A stretch of 53,427 bases of DNA from Porphyromonas gulae DSM 15663 (GCF_000378065.1 NZ_KB899164.1:1-53427), one strand, 5' to 3'. Counted from the stretch's first letter, positions 25,240-35,779 are shown. The notes: generated by a model from the letters alone, not told the origin. Made by a program: numbers and translations.

Positions 25240-27183
25240 ATGGCTACAATAAATTCCAAAATACCCACCGGCCCACTGAAAGACAAGTGGACCAACTATA
25301 AGGATCATCAGAAGCTGGTGAACCCTGCCAACAAACGTCGTCTGGATATTATCGTGGTCGGTACCGGTCTGGCTGGTGCTTCGGCTGCTGCTTCTTTCGG
25401 CGAGATGGGCTTCAATGTGCTCAACTTCTGCATACAGGATTCTCCTCGCCGTGCACACTCTATCGCTGCACAGGGAGGTATCAATGCCGCCAAGAACTAC
25501 CAGAACGATGGCGACTCCGTCTATCGACTCTTCTACGATACGATCAAAGGAGGTGACTATCGTGCTCGCGAGGCCAACGTATATCGTCTGGCCGAAGTGT
25601 CCAATGCCATCATAGACCAGTGCGTGGCTCAGGGTGTACCCTTTGCTCGCGAATACGGTGGTCTGCTGGACAACCGTTCTTTCGGTGGTGCGCAGGTATC
25701 TCGTACTTTCTATGCTCGCGGTCAGACGGGACAGCAGTTGCTCCTCGGAGCCTATTCGGCTCTCTCTCGTCAGGTCGGTTTGGGTAAGGTGAAGCTTTAC
25801 ACTCGCTACGAGATGCTCGACGTGGTGCTTATCGACGGTCGTGCTCGTGGTATTCTGGCTCGCAATTTGGTGACGGGTAAGATCGAACGCTTTGCTGCAC
25901 ATGCCGTGGTAATTGCCACGGGCGGTTATGGCAATGCCTTCTTCCTTTCTACCAATGCAATGGCATCTAACGGCTCTGCCGCATGGCAGTGCTACAAGAA
26001 GGGTGCTTTCTTCGCCAATCCATGTATGGCTCAGATCCATCCCACTTGTATTCCCGTGCACGGGGACTACCAGTCCAAGCTGACGCTCATGTCCGAGTCG
26101 CTCCGTAATGACGGTCGTATCTGGGTGCCTAAAGACATAGAGGATGCCAGACGTCTTCAGCGTGGCGAGATCAAAGGGAAAGACATTCCCGAAGAGAAGC
26201 GCGACTACTATCTGGAGCGTCGCTATCCGGCCTTTGGCAACCTCGTTCCCCGTGACGTGGCCAGCCGTGCTGCCAAAGAACGATGCGATGCCGGCTATGG
26301 TGTGAACAATACGGGCCTTGCCGTATTCCTTGACTTCGGCGATGCCATCAAACGTTTGGGACGCGACGTGGTGGAGCAGAAGTATGGCAACCTCTTCCAG
26401 ATGTATGAGAAGATTGCAGATGAGAATCCGTACGAAACGCCGATGATGATCTATCCGGCTATTCACTATACAATGGGTGGTCTCTGGGTGGATTACGAGC
26501 TGATGACCACGATCCCGGGCCTGTTCGCCATCGGAGAAGCCAACTTCTCCGATCACGGTGCCAACCGACTCGGTGCTTCCGCTCTCATGCAGGGGCTGGC
26601 TGACGGTTACTTCGTTATCCCTTATACGATGCAGAACTATCTGGCCGATCAGATTCAGGTGCCGCGCTTCAGCACGGATCGTCCCGAATTCGAAGCTGCC
26701 GAGAAAGAGTTGCAAGATCGCATAACGCGTATCATGAACGTCAAGGGCAATAAGTCTGTGGACGACCTTCACAAGGAGCTGGGCCACATCATGTGGGACA
26801 ATGTGGGAATGGGACGAGACAAAGCCGGATTGGAAAAGGCCATCGTGAAGCTGGCCGAGCTGAAGAAAGAGTTCTGGAGCAATGTCTATGTGCCGGGTGA
26901 AGCCAATGACCTCAACGTAGAACTGGAGAAAGCCCTCCGACTGGCGGACTTCATCGAGATAGGTACGCTGATGGCGCACGATGCCATGGATCGCGAAGAA
27001 AGTTGTGGCGGTCATTTCCGTATCGAGCACCAGACGGAAGAGGGTGAAGCCAAACGTGACGATGAGAACTTCGCTTACGTTTCCTGCTGGGAATATCAGG
27101 GAGAAGACAAGGATCCGATCATGTACAAGGAAGAACTGGTATATGAAGAGACTGTCCGTGCACAACGTAACTACAAGAGCTAA
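25240..27183 (+). CDS. frdA: Fumarate reductase flavoprotein subunit
   Basis: The 647-residue product has the Rossmann-type [10 protein letters not shown], the covalent-FAD motif [15 protein letters not shown] (His73) and the substrate-binding HPTCIP and [17 protein letters not shown] segments. It reduces fumarate to succinate at the cytoplasmic side. The minus strand of this gene has an open frame of 648 codons, which I regard as a composition artefact. It is 30 nt after frdC and 28 nt before frdB. Confidence 0.95.
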   Translation: MATINSKIPTGPLKDKWTNYKDHQKLVNPANKRRLDIIVVGTGLAGASAAASFGEMGFNVLNFCIQDSPRRAHSIAAQGGINAAKNYQNDGDSVYRLFYDTIKGGDYRAREANVYRLAEVSNAIIDQCVAQGVPFAREYGGLLDNRSFGGAQVSRTFYARGQTGQQLLLGAYSALSRQVGLGKVKLYTRYEMLDVVLIDGRARGILARNLVTGKIERFAAHAVVIATGGYGNAFFLSTNAMASNGSAAWQCYKKGAFFANPCMAQIHPTCIPVHGDYQSKLTLMSESLRNDGRIWVPKDIEDARRLQRGEIKGKDIPEEKRDYYLERRYPAFGNLVPRDVASRAAKERCDAGYGVNNTGLAVFLDFGDAIKRLGRDVVEQKYGNLFQMYEKIADENPYETPMMIYPAIHYTMGGLWVDYELMTTIPGLFAIGEANFSDHGANRLGASALMQGLADGYFVIPYTMQNYLADQIQVPRFSTDRPEFEAAEKELQDRITRIMNVKGNKSVDDLHKELGHIMWDNVGMGRDKAGLEKAIVKLAELKKEFWSNVYVPGEANDLNVELEKALRLADFIEIGTLMAHDAMDREESCGGHFRIEHQTEEGEAKRDDENFAYVSCWEYQGEDKDPIMYKEELVYEETVRAQRNYKS

Positions 27184-27211
27184 TTAGTCCACCGCTAAAT
27201 ACAGATTCAAA

Positions 27212-27967
27212 ATGGATAAGAATATCAATATATCGGTTAAGGTTTGGCGTCAGAAGGGACCGAAGGAAAAAGGACACTTCGAGACGTATCAATTGCAAAA
27301 CATTTCGCAAAGTGCCTCTTTCCTCGAAATGATGGATATCCTGAACGAGCAGTTGATCAAGGAGCATAAAGCTCCGGTGGTGTTCGACCACGACTGTCGC
27401 GAAGGTATTTGCGGTATGTGCTCGCTCTACATCAACGGTCATCCCCACGGGCCGGACGATAGTATCACCACTTGTCAGCTGCACATGCGTCGTTTCGATG
27501 ATGGCGATACGATCACGATAGAGCCTTGGCGTTCGGCCGGCTTCCCTGTGATCCGAGACCTGATGGTGGATCGCTCGGCTTATGACAAGATCATTCAGTC
27601 CGGCGGATTCGTTTCCGTCAATACGGGTGGTATCCCCGATGCCAACGCCATCCCCATTTCCAAGAAGAATGCGGATGAGGCTATGGATGCAGCGGCTTGT
27701 ATCGGCTGTGGAGCTTGTGCGGCAGCATGCAAGAACGGCTCCGCTATGCTCTTCGTATCAGCCAAGGTGAGTCAGTTGGCTCTTCTTCCGCAGGGACGTA
27801 TCGAGGCTGCTCGTCGCGCCAAAGCTATGGTGGCTAAGATGGATGAACTCGGATTCGGGAACTGTACGAACACACGTGCATGCGAAATGGAATGCCCGAA
27901 GAACGTATCGATTAGCCACATCGCTCGTCTGAACAGGGAGTACATCGTCGCTAAGAATCGCGATTGA
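27212..27967 (+). CDS. frdB: Fumarate reductase iron-sulfur subunit
   Basis: The 251-residue product has the [2Fe-2S] cysteine set CREGICGMC...TTC, then the 4Fe/3Fe motifs [11 protein letters not shown] and [12 protein letters not shown]. It links the cytochrome b subunit with the flavoprotein. A strong terminator follows 26 nt after the stop. Confidence 0.94.
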   Translation: MDKNINISVKVWRQKGPKEKGHFETYQLQNISQSASFLEMMDILNEQLIKEHKAPVVFDHDCREGICGMCSLYINGHPHGPDDSITTCQLHMRRFDDGDTITIEPWRSAGFPVIRDLMVDRSAYDKIIQSGGFVSVNTGGIPDANAIPISKKNADEAMDAAACIGCGACAAACKNGSAMLFVSAKVSQLALLPQGRIEAARRAKAMVAKMDELGFGNCTNTRACEMECPKNVSISHIARLNREYIVAKNRD

Positions 27968-27992
27968 TCGCTCCTCCTGATTTTATAAAACG

Positions 27993-28036
27993 AGGTCGTG
28001 CAAGGGTATAAATCCCGAGCACGACCTTTCTTTTTT
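27993..28036 (+). terminator. Terminator after frdB
   Basis: AGGTCGTGC (27993-28001) pairs with GCACGACCT (28019-28027), and T-rich sequence follows to 28036. Confidence 0.85.
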
Positions 28037-28123
28037 CGGAGCATGCCATAATATGCAATTATATCATGTGTATTTGCTTGTATTATATGGTCAATAGTTA
28101 ATCAGTCAATCAAGAATAATTTC

Positions 28124-28131
28124 TACATTTG
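28124..28131 (+). promoter_or_regulatory. Putative -7 box of the epimerase-mmd operon
   Basis: TACATTTG matches TAnnTTTG; the leader would be about 65 nt. No good -33 TTTG is visible. Confidence 0.45.
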
Positions 28132-28201
28132 CGAAAATGCTTTTGCATTAGGACCTTCGAACAATGATAGAAGAGTCAACACAATAATAAAGTAGAGAGC
28201 A

Positions 28202-28606
28202 ATGAATCTATCTCACATCGAACATCTCGGTATTGCGGTCAAAAGTATCGAAGAAGCCCTCCCATACTACGAAAATGTATTGGGACTCAAGTGTTACAGC
28301 ATTGAGGAAGTACCCGACCAAAAGGTGCGTACTGCATTTATGATGGTAGGGCAGACCAAGCTGGAATTGTTGGAGCCGACCTCTGACGAAAGCCCTATTG
28401 CCAAATTCATAGAAAAGCGTGGAGAAGGTATCCATCACATTGCTTTTTGTGTGGAGGATGCCAACGAAGCATTGGCCGATGCCGCCTCTAAAGGCATTAA
28501 GCTGATCGACGAAAAAGCTCGCAAAGGAGCAGAGGGCTTGAATATCGGTTTCTTGCACCCGAAGAGCACCATGGGTGTGCTGACCGAAGTATGTGATCAT
28601 AAATAA
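28202..28606 (+). CDS. mce: Methylmalonyl-CoA epimerase
   Basis: The 134-residue vicinal-oxygen-chelate protein begins MNLSHIEHLGIAVKSIEEAL, with the metal ligands in HIEHLGIAV, HHIAFCVED and the C-terminal TEVCD. It interconverts R- and S-methylmalonyl-CoA between the mutase and the decarboxylase. It opens the cluster whose next gene is mmdA, 99 nt downstream. Confidence 0.92.
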   Translation: MNLSHIEHLGIAVKSIEEALPYYENVLGLKCYSIEEVPDQKVRTAFMMVGQTKLELLEPTSDESPIAKFIEKRGEGIHHIAFCVEDANEALADAASKGIKLIDEKARKGAEGLNIGFLHPKSTMGVLTEVCDHK

Positions 28607-28705
28607 CAGTAACGACCCTACGGGCGGACCGGACAGTGGCGACTGCTTTCCGGCAAGTGTGCCTGTATGTCATCAAATAGCAAACCTAACTATTTAGAAA
28701 AGAAT

Positions 28706-30259
28706 ATGAGTTTTCAACTGGAAAGAGTAAAAGAGCTGATCCAATTGCGTGAAAAAGCTCGCCTTGGTGGTGGAGAAAAAAGAATTGAAGCCCAGCACCA
28801 AAAAGGTAAATACACCGCTCGTGAACGTATAGCAATGCTGTTGGACGAGGGTAGCTTCGAAGAATTGGATATGTTCGTCAAGCACCGTTGTACCAACTTC
28901 GGAATAGACAAGACACAATTCCTGGGTGATGGTGTCGTAGTCGGTAGCGGTACGATCGACGGCCGTTTGGTATATGTTTTCGCACAGGACTTCACCGTAT
29001 TCGGTGGTGCTCTCTCGGAAATGCTTGCTTCCAAAATCTGTAAGGTGATGGAGCTGGCTATGCGTATGGGTGCTCCTGTGATCGGTCTGAACGATTCGGG
29101 TGGTGCACGTATTCAGGAAGGAGTGAATGCTCTCAAAGGATACGGCGAGATCTTTGAAAACAATATCCTCGCTTCCGGTGTGATTCCTCAGATTTCCGCC
29201 ATTTTCGGCCCATGCGCCGGCGGTGCCGTGTATTCTCCGGCTCTGACAGACTTTACCATCATGTCGCGTGGTACGAGCTATATGTTCCTCACAGGCCCGA
29301 AGGTTGTAAAGACTGTAACGGGCGAGGATGTAACGCAGGAACAGCTCGGAGGAGCAGACGTACATGCCTCCAAGAGTGGTGTGGCTCACTTTGCCGTTAA
29401 TAGTGAAGAAGATGGTATTCGCCTGATTCGCCACCTCTTGAGTTTCTTGCCCCAAAACAATCTGGAGGAGGCTCCCTATGTGGAGTGTGATGATCCCATC
29501 GATCGTTTGGAAGACTCATTGAATCATATCATCCCCGACGAGGCTAACCGTCCTTACGATATGTACGAAGTGATCGGATCTATCGTAGACCACGGCGAAT
29601 TCCTTGAAGTACATCGTGATTATGCCAAGAATATTATTGTTGGTTTTGCTCGCTTCAATGGCCAGAGCGTAGGTATCGTAGCCAACCAACCACAGGTGAT
29701 GGCCGGCTGTCTGGACTCCAATGCATCACGCAAGGCTGCTCGTTTCGTCCGCTTCTGCGATGCTTTCAATATTCCTTTGGTTACTCTGGTGGATGTGCCG
29801 GGATTCTTGCCGGGTACAGGTCAGGAGTACAATGGTGTGATTACGCACGGAGCCAAGTTGCTCTATGCTTACGGTGAGGCTACTGTGCCCAAGGTAACGG
29901 TTACGTTGCGCAAGGCATACGGCGGTGCCTACATTGTGATGAGTTCTAAGCACCTGCGTAGTGACATCAACTATGCATGGCCTTCTGCCGAGATTGCAGT
30001 GATGGGTCCGAGCGGAGCTGTGGAAGTAATTTTTGCCAAAGAGGTAGCAGCAGCCGAGAATCCGCAGCAAGCAGCTTTGGAAAAGGAAGAAGAATATCGT
30101 CAGGCTTTCGCCAATCCGTACAACGCAGCCTCTTATGGCTATATGGACGATGTAATCGAGCCTCGCAATACTCGTTTCCGCATTATTCGTGCTCTTGAAC
30201 AGCTTCGTACAAAAAAGCAAACTATTCCGGCTAAGAAACACGACAATGTGCCTCTTTAA
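28706..30259 (+). CDS. mmdA: Methylmalonyl-CoA decarboxylase alpha (carboxyltransferase) subunit
   Basis: The 517-residue product is a crotonase-type biotin-dependent carboxyltransferase, with [24 protein letters not shown] and VDVPGFLPG motifs. It transfers the carboxyl group from S-methylmalonyl-CoA to biotin on MmdC. The frame is open 13 codons earlier, but the family starts [11 protein letters not shown] at 28706. It could also be called propionyl-CoA carboxylase beta; the neighbouring mmdD, E, C, B genes decide for decarboxylase. Confidence 0.93.
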   Translation: MSFQLERVKELIQLREKARLGGGEKRIEAQHQKGKYTARERIAMLLDEGSFEELDMFVKHRCTNFGIDKTQFLGDGVVVGSGTIDGRLVYVFAQDFTVFGGALSEMLASKICKVMELAMRMGAPVIGLNDSGGARIQEGVNALKGYGEIFENNILASGVIPQISAIFGPCAGGAVYSPALTDFTIMSRGTSYMFLTGPKVVKTVTGEDVTQEQLGGADVHASKSGVAHFAVNSEEDGIRLIRHLLSFLPQNNLEEAPYVECDDPIDRLEDSLNHIIPDEANRPYDMYEVIGSIVDHGEFLEVHRDYAKNIIVGFARFNGQSVGIVANQPQVMAGCLDSNASRKAARFVRFCDAFNIPLVTLVDVPGFLPGTGQEYNGVITHGAKLLYAYGEATVPKVTVTLRKAYGGAYIVMSSKHLRSDINYAWPSAEIAVMGPSGAVEVIFAKEVAAAENPQQAALEKEEEYRQAFANPYNAASYGYMDDVIEPRNTRFRIIRALEQLRTKKQTIPAKKHDNVPL

Positions 30260-30294
30260 TATCCTTGGTACAAGAGGAGCTTAGTGCATCGATC

Positions 30295-31236
30295 ATGAAT
30301 ATTAGCAGGTTTAGCCATATCCTTCTGACTTTGTTTGTCATAGCCTCCGGACAGCTCTTTGCCCAGCAGGCATCACAGCTTCGTTTGAATGAAGTGATGC
30401 CCCTCAATGTGCAAAACTATCAGGACAGCTATGGCAATCATAAGCCGTGGATTGAAATATACAATTCTTCGGCTGCTACGGTGGACATCAAAGGTTGTTA
30501 TTTGACCGATGATCTATCCAAGCTGAAGAAGTATATGATCCCCAAAGGGGATGTTATGACTGCGATAAAACCGCATCAGCATCTACTCTTTTGGGCAGAT
30601 AACGATCCTGACAAAGGAACTTTCCATCTGAACTTCACCCTTGATCCCGAAGTCTCCACCCTCATTGCGTTGGTGGATGCCGACGGACGAACGATCATCG
30701 ACAGCATCCGTATTCCTGCCGGCATCCCTGTGGATAGAAGCTACGGGCGTTTGGTTGATGGGGTAGGAGCGATGGGGGATACTTCTGCTTGGGATATATT
30801 GCCAAAGGTTACACCAAGCACTAACAACGTAACTCTGGATTCGAACAGCAAAATAGATCGCCTGAAGGAATCTGATCCTCAGGGCGGTATTATGACGCTG
30901 ACAGCTATGTTGGTTGTCTTCTCCGGTCTGTTGGTGCTTTCCTTTGTCTTTTGGTTCATCGGTTCTCTCTCGATTCGGATATCCAATCGTAGAGCTATCG
31001 AGGCCGGTGCAGGCCTGCGCATGCGTTCGGCTACTCGCACTGGTATTAGCGGTGAGGTTACTGCTGCTATCTGTATGGCTCTGAGCGAATCGCAGAATGA
31101 CGTTCATGATGTTGAGAATACCGTATTGACTATCCGACGGGTGGAGCGTAAGTATTCACCATGGAGTTCTAAGATTTACGGACTAAGGTCTCCTATTGAA
31201 AGGCATATGTTCACAAGTAAACACGATAGACAATGA
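30295..31236 (+). CDS. mmdD: Sodium-pump delta/gamma-like subunit with a lamin-tail-like N-terminal domain
   Basis: The 313-residue product has a signal peptide (1-22), a beta-rich domain that I read as lamin-tail-like (about 24-140, with LNEVMPLNVQNYQDSYGNHK and WIEIYNSSAATVDIKG), one membrane helix (about 205-230) and a cytoplasmic tail. The membrane part corresponds to OadG/MmdD, the anchor that holds the decarboxylase to the beta subunit. Typical MmdD is only about 115 residues, so the periplasmic domain is an addition. The stop overlaps the mmdE start (ATGA). Confidence 0.85.
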   Translation: MNISRFSHILLTLFVIASGQLFAQQASQLRLNEVMPLNVQNYQDSYGNHKPWIEIYNSSAATVDIKGCYLTDDLSKLKKYMIPKGDVMTAIKPHQHLLFWADNDPDKGTFHLNFTLDPEVSTLIALVDADGRTIIDSIRIPAGIPVDRSYGRLVDGVGAMGDTSAWDILPKVTPSTNNVTLDSNSKIDRLKESDPQGGIMTLTAMLVVFSGLLVLSFVFWFIGSLSIRISNRRAIEAGAGLRMRSATRTGISGEVTAAICMALSESQNDVHDVENTVLTIRRVERKYSPWSSKIYGLRSPIERHMFTSKHDRQ

Positions 31237-31469
31237 AAGAAAAAGATAAGAAAGCAGCTCCCGCTAAAAAAGCAAAAGCTGCTGCCCCCAAGACAGGGAA
31301 GGCAAAGCGGGGAGCTATCACGGACGGCATCTATGCTGCTATCTCGATGGCTCTCTATCAGGAGACCTATGAGGCTCATGATGCTGAACCTATGAGACTC
31401 ACCATCAAGCGTCATCGTCATTCTGCTTGGAGCTTGAAGACGCTTATGCTTCGTCAACTTCCTAAATAA
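31233..31469 (+). CDS. mmdE: Small MmdE-like decarboxylase subunit
   Basis: The 78-residue protein has a Lys/Ala-rich N-terminus (2-27), then ITDGIYAAISMALYQETYE and a basic tail, WSLKTLMLRQ. This half matches the C-terminal tail of the preceding protein (ISGEVTAAICMALSESQND and WSSKIYGLR): shared AAI.MAL, HD.E, LTI.R and WS.K motifs. In Veillonella methylmalonyl-CoA decarboxylase the small epsilon subunit is known to resemble the C-terminus of delta, and the gene order mmdA-D-E-C-B is the same, so I assign it as MmdE. Start ATG 31233 overlaps the mmdD stop. Confidence 0.75.
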   Translation: MKEKDKKAAPAKKAKAAAPKTGKAKRGAITDGIYAAISMALYQETYEAHDAEPMRLTIKRHRHSAWSLKTLMLRQLPK

Positions 31470-31506
31470 TCTCATTCAATCACGACATTAAAAACATGAC
31501 AAAACA

Positions 31507-31941
31507 ATGAAAGAGTATAAATATAAAATCAACGGTAACGAATACAGCGTTGTTATCAATAGTATCGAAGATGGATTGGCAGACATCGAAGTTAACGGTA
31601 CTCCCTATAAGGTGGAAATACTTACCGAGAAGAAAAAAGCATCGAAGCCTGCTATCAAACGTCCGACCGTAACGGCTGCATCTGTAGCTGCTGCGCCCGT
31701 TGTGCCTGCCGCTTCAACCGGAGGACAGGGCACAGGCGTTAAGTCTCCGCTGCCCGGTGTCATCCTCGATGTTTGTGTTCAGGTCGGAGACGAAGTCAAG
31801 ATCGGTCAGAAAGTGGCCGTTCTCGAAGCCATGAAGATGGAAAACAATATCAATGCGGATCGCGATGGTAAGATCGTTGCTGTGAAAGTAAACAAAGGCG
31901 ACTCCATCCTTGAGGGTTCTGATATCGTTATAATCGGTTAA
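31507..31941 (+). CDS. mmdC: Biotin carboxyl carrier protein of the decarboxylase
   Basis: The 144-residue product has a beta-rich N-terminal part (1-42), an Ala/Pro/Val-rich flexible linker (about 43-75) and a C-terminal biotinyl domain with EAMKMEN, where Lys110 carries biotin. It shuttles the carboxyl group from MmdA to MmdB. Confidence 0.93.
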   Translation: MKEYKYKINGNEYSVVINSIEDGLADIEVNGTPYKVEILTEKKKASKPAIKRPTVTAASVAAAPVVPAASTGGQGTGVKSPLPGVILDVCVQVGDEVKIGQKVAVLEAMKMENNINADRDGKIVAVKVNKGDSILEGSDIVIIG

Positions 31942-31945
31942 TGAT

Positions 31946-33097
31946 ATGACCGGATTCGGGAGCTTCTTAGCAAACAATATCGAGGTATTCCTTTCTTACA
32001 CAGGCTTCGCCAATGCCACGCCCGGCCACTTGGTGATGATTCTGGTCGGATTGCTTTTCATCTTTTTGGCAATCCGGTATGAGTTTGAGCCTATGCTGCT
32101 CATTCCCATTGGCTTTGGGATCCTCATTGGCAACATCCCCTTCAAAGATGCCGGTCTGCAGATCGGCATTTACGAAGAAGGATCGGTGCTGAATATCCTC
32201 TATCAAGGGGTGACTAAGGGATGGTACCCACCGCTTATATTTTTGGGCATCGGAGCGATGACCGATTTCTCTGCTCTTATCGCTAATCCGAAGCTGATGC
32301 TGATCGGTGCGGCAGCGCAGTTCGGTATCTTCGGTGCCTACATATTGGCTTTGTATCTTGGGTTCGAACCCAATCAGGCCGGTGCTATCGGTATTATCGG
32401 AGGGGCAGATGGACCTACGGCTATCTTCCTTTCTTCCAAGTTGGCACCGAATCTGCTGGGTGCCATCGCAGTCTCTGCATACTCGTATATGGCCTTGGTG
32501 CCGATCATCCAGCCTCCTATCATGCGTCTTCTGACCACGAAGAAGGAGCGTATGATTCGGATGAAACCACCGCGTGCCGTATCTACTACGGAGAAGCAGA
32601 TATTTCCGATCGTGGGGCTGCTGCTTACTACCTTCCTTGTACCTTCAGGTTTGCCATTGCTGGGAATGCTGTTCTTCGGTAATCTGTTGAAAGAAAGCGG
32701 TGTTACTCGGCGTTTGGCTGAGACGGCACGTGGGCCGTTGATCGATGTTATTACCATTCTTTTGGGCGTTACGGTCGGAGCCTCTACGCAGGCGACCCAA
32801 TTCCTGACCTGGAACTCAATCAAGATTTTCATCTTGGGTGCTTTCTCTTTCATCATTGCCACGATGGCCGGTGTTTTGTTCGTGAAGATTCTCAACCTCT
32901 TCTTGCGAGACAAGCTCAATCCGTTGATCGGCAATGCGGGAGTTTCGGCTGTTCCTGACTCGGCACGTATTTCGCAGGTCGAAGGGCTAAAAGCCGATCC
33001 GACGAACTACCTGCTGATGCACGCTATGGGACCCAATGTGGCCGGTGTGATCGGCTCAGCAGTTGCTGCCGGTATCCTTCTCGGATTCCTCGCCTAA
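31946..33097 (+). CDS. mmdB: Na+-translocating decarboxylase beta subunit
   Basis: The 383-residue protein has about 9-10 membrane helices and the OadB family motif GAIGIIGGADGPTAIFLSS, which carries a conserved Asp proposed as Na+ site in the Klebsiella homologue. It decarboxylates carboxybiotin and pumps sodium out of the cell. It lies 4 nt after mmdC and is followed by a strong terminator. Confidence 0.94.
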   Translation: MTGFGSFLANNIEVFLSYTGFANATPGHLVMILVGLLFIFLAIRYEFEPMLLIPIGFGILIGNIPFKDAGLQIGIYEEGSVLNILYQGVTKGWYPPLIFLGIGAMTDFSALIANPKLMLIGAAAQFGIFGAYILALYLGFEPNQAGAIGIIGGADGPTAIFLSSKLAPNLLGAIAVSAYSYMALVPIIQPPIMRLLTTKKERMIRMKPPRAVSTTEKQIFPIVGLLLTTFLVPSGLPLLGMLFFGNLLKESGVTRRLAETARGPLIDVITILLGVTVGASTQATQFLTWNSIKIFILGAFSFIIATMAGVLFVKILNLFLRDKLNPLIGNAGVSAVPDSARISQVEGLKADPTNYLLMHAMGPNVAGVIGSAVAAGILLGFLA

Positions 33098-33121
33098 GCA
33101 AGTTTCTATAATCTCAATAGG

Positions 33122-33162
33122 CCGCCCATTGAACAGCCTTTTCTGTTCGGTGGGCGGTTTTT
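33122..33162 (+). terminator. Terminator after mmdB
   Basis: CCGCCCATTGAACAG (33122-33136) pairs with CTGTTCGGTGGGCGG (33143-33157, two G-T pairs), followed by TTTTT. Confidence 0.9.
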
Positions 33163-33298
33163 CTTTTGCTTCCGGCAAGGAAAAAAGTTGCGCTAATGAT
33201 ACGACAGCTATTTCTATGAGGACAATGACAGAAGGAAATAACTCTTCAAAAACTTCACTCTTATTGCTGCTATTGGGCTTATTCTAGCTTGAAGTCTG

Positions 33299-33306
33299 TA
33301 TTTTTG
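33299..33306 (+). promoter_or_regulatory. Putative -7 box of the outer-membrane barrel gene
   Basis: TATTTTTG fits TAnnTTTG, with the start expected near 33312 and an ~80-nt leader to ATG 33390. In the gap 33163-33298 I see no gene. Confidence 0.4.
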
Positions 33307-33389
33307 GAGTAAGAAAATACCGTAATTTCCTCTTGCCGCATTTTATGGTAGTCGTATTTTCTGTAAAACTAATTCACCTGCCGAACAAA

Positions 33390-35705
33390 ATGTATTCTAA
33401 GCGAATAATGCCGACGAGAGCAATCCTATTCTCTCTTTTGCTGACATTGCTCCCTCTATCTCTGTATTCGCAGGTAAGAGGCGTGATTTTGGATGCCAAG
33501 ACCCGTATTTCGATCCAAAGCGCAGGCGTAAGAGCTTATAATAAAGACTCTGCGATGATCGATGGGGTTATAAGCGATGAGGACGGGCGATTCGTCATTA
33601 AAGCTAAGCATGTGATCAGGCTGCATATCAGCTACGTGGGCTACGAAGATCGTGTGCTGGAGAATCCTGATGGCCTTACGGGAGATATGGGCGAAGTCCT
33701 GATGAACGAGGCTGTCATGAACTTGGAGACCGTTTCCGTCACTGTCGCTTTGAGGCGTACGGGAGCCACGAAAGAGACCATCATGATAACCGACTCACTG
33801 AGAAAAGGTGCGATAAGCAGTGCCCGACTCTTGGATAAAATCCCCGGCATACGTACCGATTGGATTACCGAAGCGGTCAAAATCGGTCATGAAGGCAACG
33901 TACCGGTCATCGTTAACGGTCAGGAAGTGGAGCCTCAATATGCCATGAGCATCAATCCCAAACGGATCAAGAAGGTAGAGATTATCCGTTATCCGACAGG
34001 GAAATATGCCGATTATCCCGTTATTGTCAATCTGGAGTTGTTCGAGGACTATGCCGGCTGGGACATAGCACCACGCCTTACGGCTATGTCCTCGCTTAGG
34101 CATAAGTATACCAATCGGGAGAACGTTGCCGTCAATGTCACTTGGTCTATGAATCGGTGGAACGTGTACGGCTCAGCGGAATATGGTCACAGACATCTAT
34201 ACGATGTATCCGCATTTGAAAAGCGATACGGAGATCTCTACGCAGAGCAGACAGCGGATATCGACCTCTATGATCCCAATATGCGCAGTCGGCGGCACAG
34301 CGGAATGATCAATATGGGTGTTGATTATCGGCTTACTCCTCTTCATATCGTATCGCTCCAAACAAGAGTGGATTTGGATAAGTACAAAGAGCAAGACGAT
34401 CATCTCCTATTCACGGGCATCCCTGGAACTCCATCACAGAAGTTTCGACTGTCGGGAAATAGCTACGAAGCACAGAGCAGTGCCGTCAGGGCTTCCTACG
34501 AGGGGACAATATCCGCAAAAATGAATCTGACGGCCGATTTGCTGTACAACCATTATCATGTCGATGAAGAGCGGATTTACCGATTGGGAGAGGATTATTT
34601 GTCCGAAAAAGCCTACCGAGGTCGTAAGGATTATTTCGCACAGAGTATAAATATGGCATACGGGGTCTCTTCCAAATGGAAACTCCTCTTGGACAATACA
34701 TTTACTTGGCGTCGCTATGTCAATCGGGAAAAGACTGCACACGATTTCTCTTTCCAATCCGAAGACTTGCGCAACAGGTTCAATGCCGGTTTCGAGTACA
34801 GCTCCGGCAGGAGATTCGAACTATCGGCAGGCAGCAGCTTGCTGACTATCAGAAACAGTGAAAGGGGAGAAAACCGTACCGTCTCATCCTTCATTCCTTA
34901 TCTGAAGCTCTATTGGCAACCGATCGATTTCATTGGTCTGAGACTGGACTATTTCAACTCGGTGGATTACCCTACTTTGGACCAACTCTCCACTACTCAA
35001 TGGCAGGTGGATCCATACATGATCCACAAAGGCAATCCCGATCTGAAAGCTAGGATTATGCACTATGCCGAAGCCCGGCTACAGCTCGGCAGACTGTTCA
35101 AACTGACTTATATGCACAAAATATCGGACGACGATATAACCCTCTTCTATGAGCGTATGCCCGATGGTCTCTTTGTAGAGACGCTGACCAACAGCAAATA
35201 CCGGCATGCTTATTTCAGCATCGAGGGCGATTATACTTTGGCCGAGGGCCTGAACCTGACGGCTCTTGCCAATTACCAATGGTACACCCGTTACAAGACA
35301 CCCGACGACAAGCGATACGGCTATACCTATACTTTCGATACCCAGCTCGTCTACGCCCTGCCGAAAGCCAAGATAAATCTCGTGTCGAACTACTACCTCC
35401 GTTATGATTGGCTCCCACTGTTGCAGGGGAGAGAATACTTCCAGGAAGAGCTGCTTGGTTGTGGGGTGAACAGGATGTTTTTCGACAATAAGTGCTCCGC
35501 CACACTCATGTTCGGATTGCCGACGAATCTGATATCGAAGAGGACATTCAGGGAAATAGACATAGAGGGCTACCGATCGGTTACCTACGGCGATGGGCGG
35601 ATGAATTCCTTCATCGTCTCGCTGAATATCCGCTATAGCCTCGGCAATGGAAAAGCACGAAGATATTCGAGCGAAACCCAAATAGAACAGGAAAAACAGA
35701 AGTGA
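33390..35705 (+). CDS. Outer-membrane beta-barrel protein with a CarboxypepD_reg-like N-terminal domain
   Basis: The 771-residue product has a signal peptide (ending near LYSQ), a CarboxypepD_reg-like domain of about 75 residues (VRGVILDAKTRISIQSAGVR), a plug-like part with VIVNGQEVEP and KKVEIIRYPTGKYAD, and a large beta-barrel half with alternating aromatic strands. I place it in the OMP beta-barrel family 3 (TonB-receptor-like). I see no convincing TonB box. No SusD-like partner gene follows it, so the cargo is unknown. ATG 33390 or 33408 are both possible starts; the open frame begins further upstream at 33333 but is not supported. Confidence 0.8.
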   Translation: MYSKRIMPTRAILFSLLLTLLPLSLYSQVRGVILDAKTRISIQSAGVRAYNKDSAMIDGVISDEDGRFVIKAKHVIRLHISYVGYEDRVLENPDGLTGDMGEVLMNEAVMNLETVSVTVALRRTGATKETIMITDSLRKGAISSARLLDKIPGIRTDWITEAVKIGHEGNVPVIVNGQEVEPQYAMSINPKRIKKVEIIRYPTGKYADYPVIVNLELFEDYAGWDIAPRLTAMSSLRHKYTNRENVAVNVTWSMNRWNVYGSAEYGHRHLYDVSAFEKRYGDLYAEQTADIDLYDPNMRSRRHSGMINMGVDYRLTPLHIVSLQTRVDLDKYKEQDDHLLFTGIPGTPSQKFRLSGNSYEAQSSAVRASYEGTISAKMNLTADLLYNHYHVDEERIYRLGEDYLSEKAYRGRKDYFAQSINMAYGVSSKWKLLLDNTFTWRRYVNREKTAHDFSFQSEDLRNRFNAGFEYSSGRRFELSAGSSLLTIRNSERGENRTVSSFIPYLKLYWQPIDFIGLRLDYFNSVDYPTLDQLSTTQWQVDPYMIHKGNPDLKARIMHYAEARLQLGRLFKLTYMHKISDDDITLFYERMPDGLFVETLTNSKYRHAYFSIEGDYTLAEGLNLTALANYQWYTRYKTPDDKRYGYTYTFDTQLVYALPKAKINLVSNYYLRYDWLPLLQGREYFQEELLGCGVNRMFFDNKCSATLMFGLPTNLISKRTFREIDIEGYRSVTYGDGRMNSFIVSLNIRYSLGNGKARRYSSETQIEQEKQK

Positions 35706-35779
35706 AAAATGCCTCCACCTCTGCTCCGATGTAGGCAGAAGAGTGTAGAATTTCAGGGATAAAAGCAACTAAGATAATC

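Noticed and set aside
25219-27165. Open reading frame of 648 codons antisense to frdA
   Set aside because: It mirrors frdA over its full length, has no recognisable domain, and similar long antisense frames cover other genes here (for example 38094-39371). It is a codon-composition effect.
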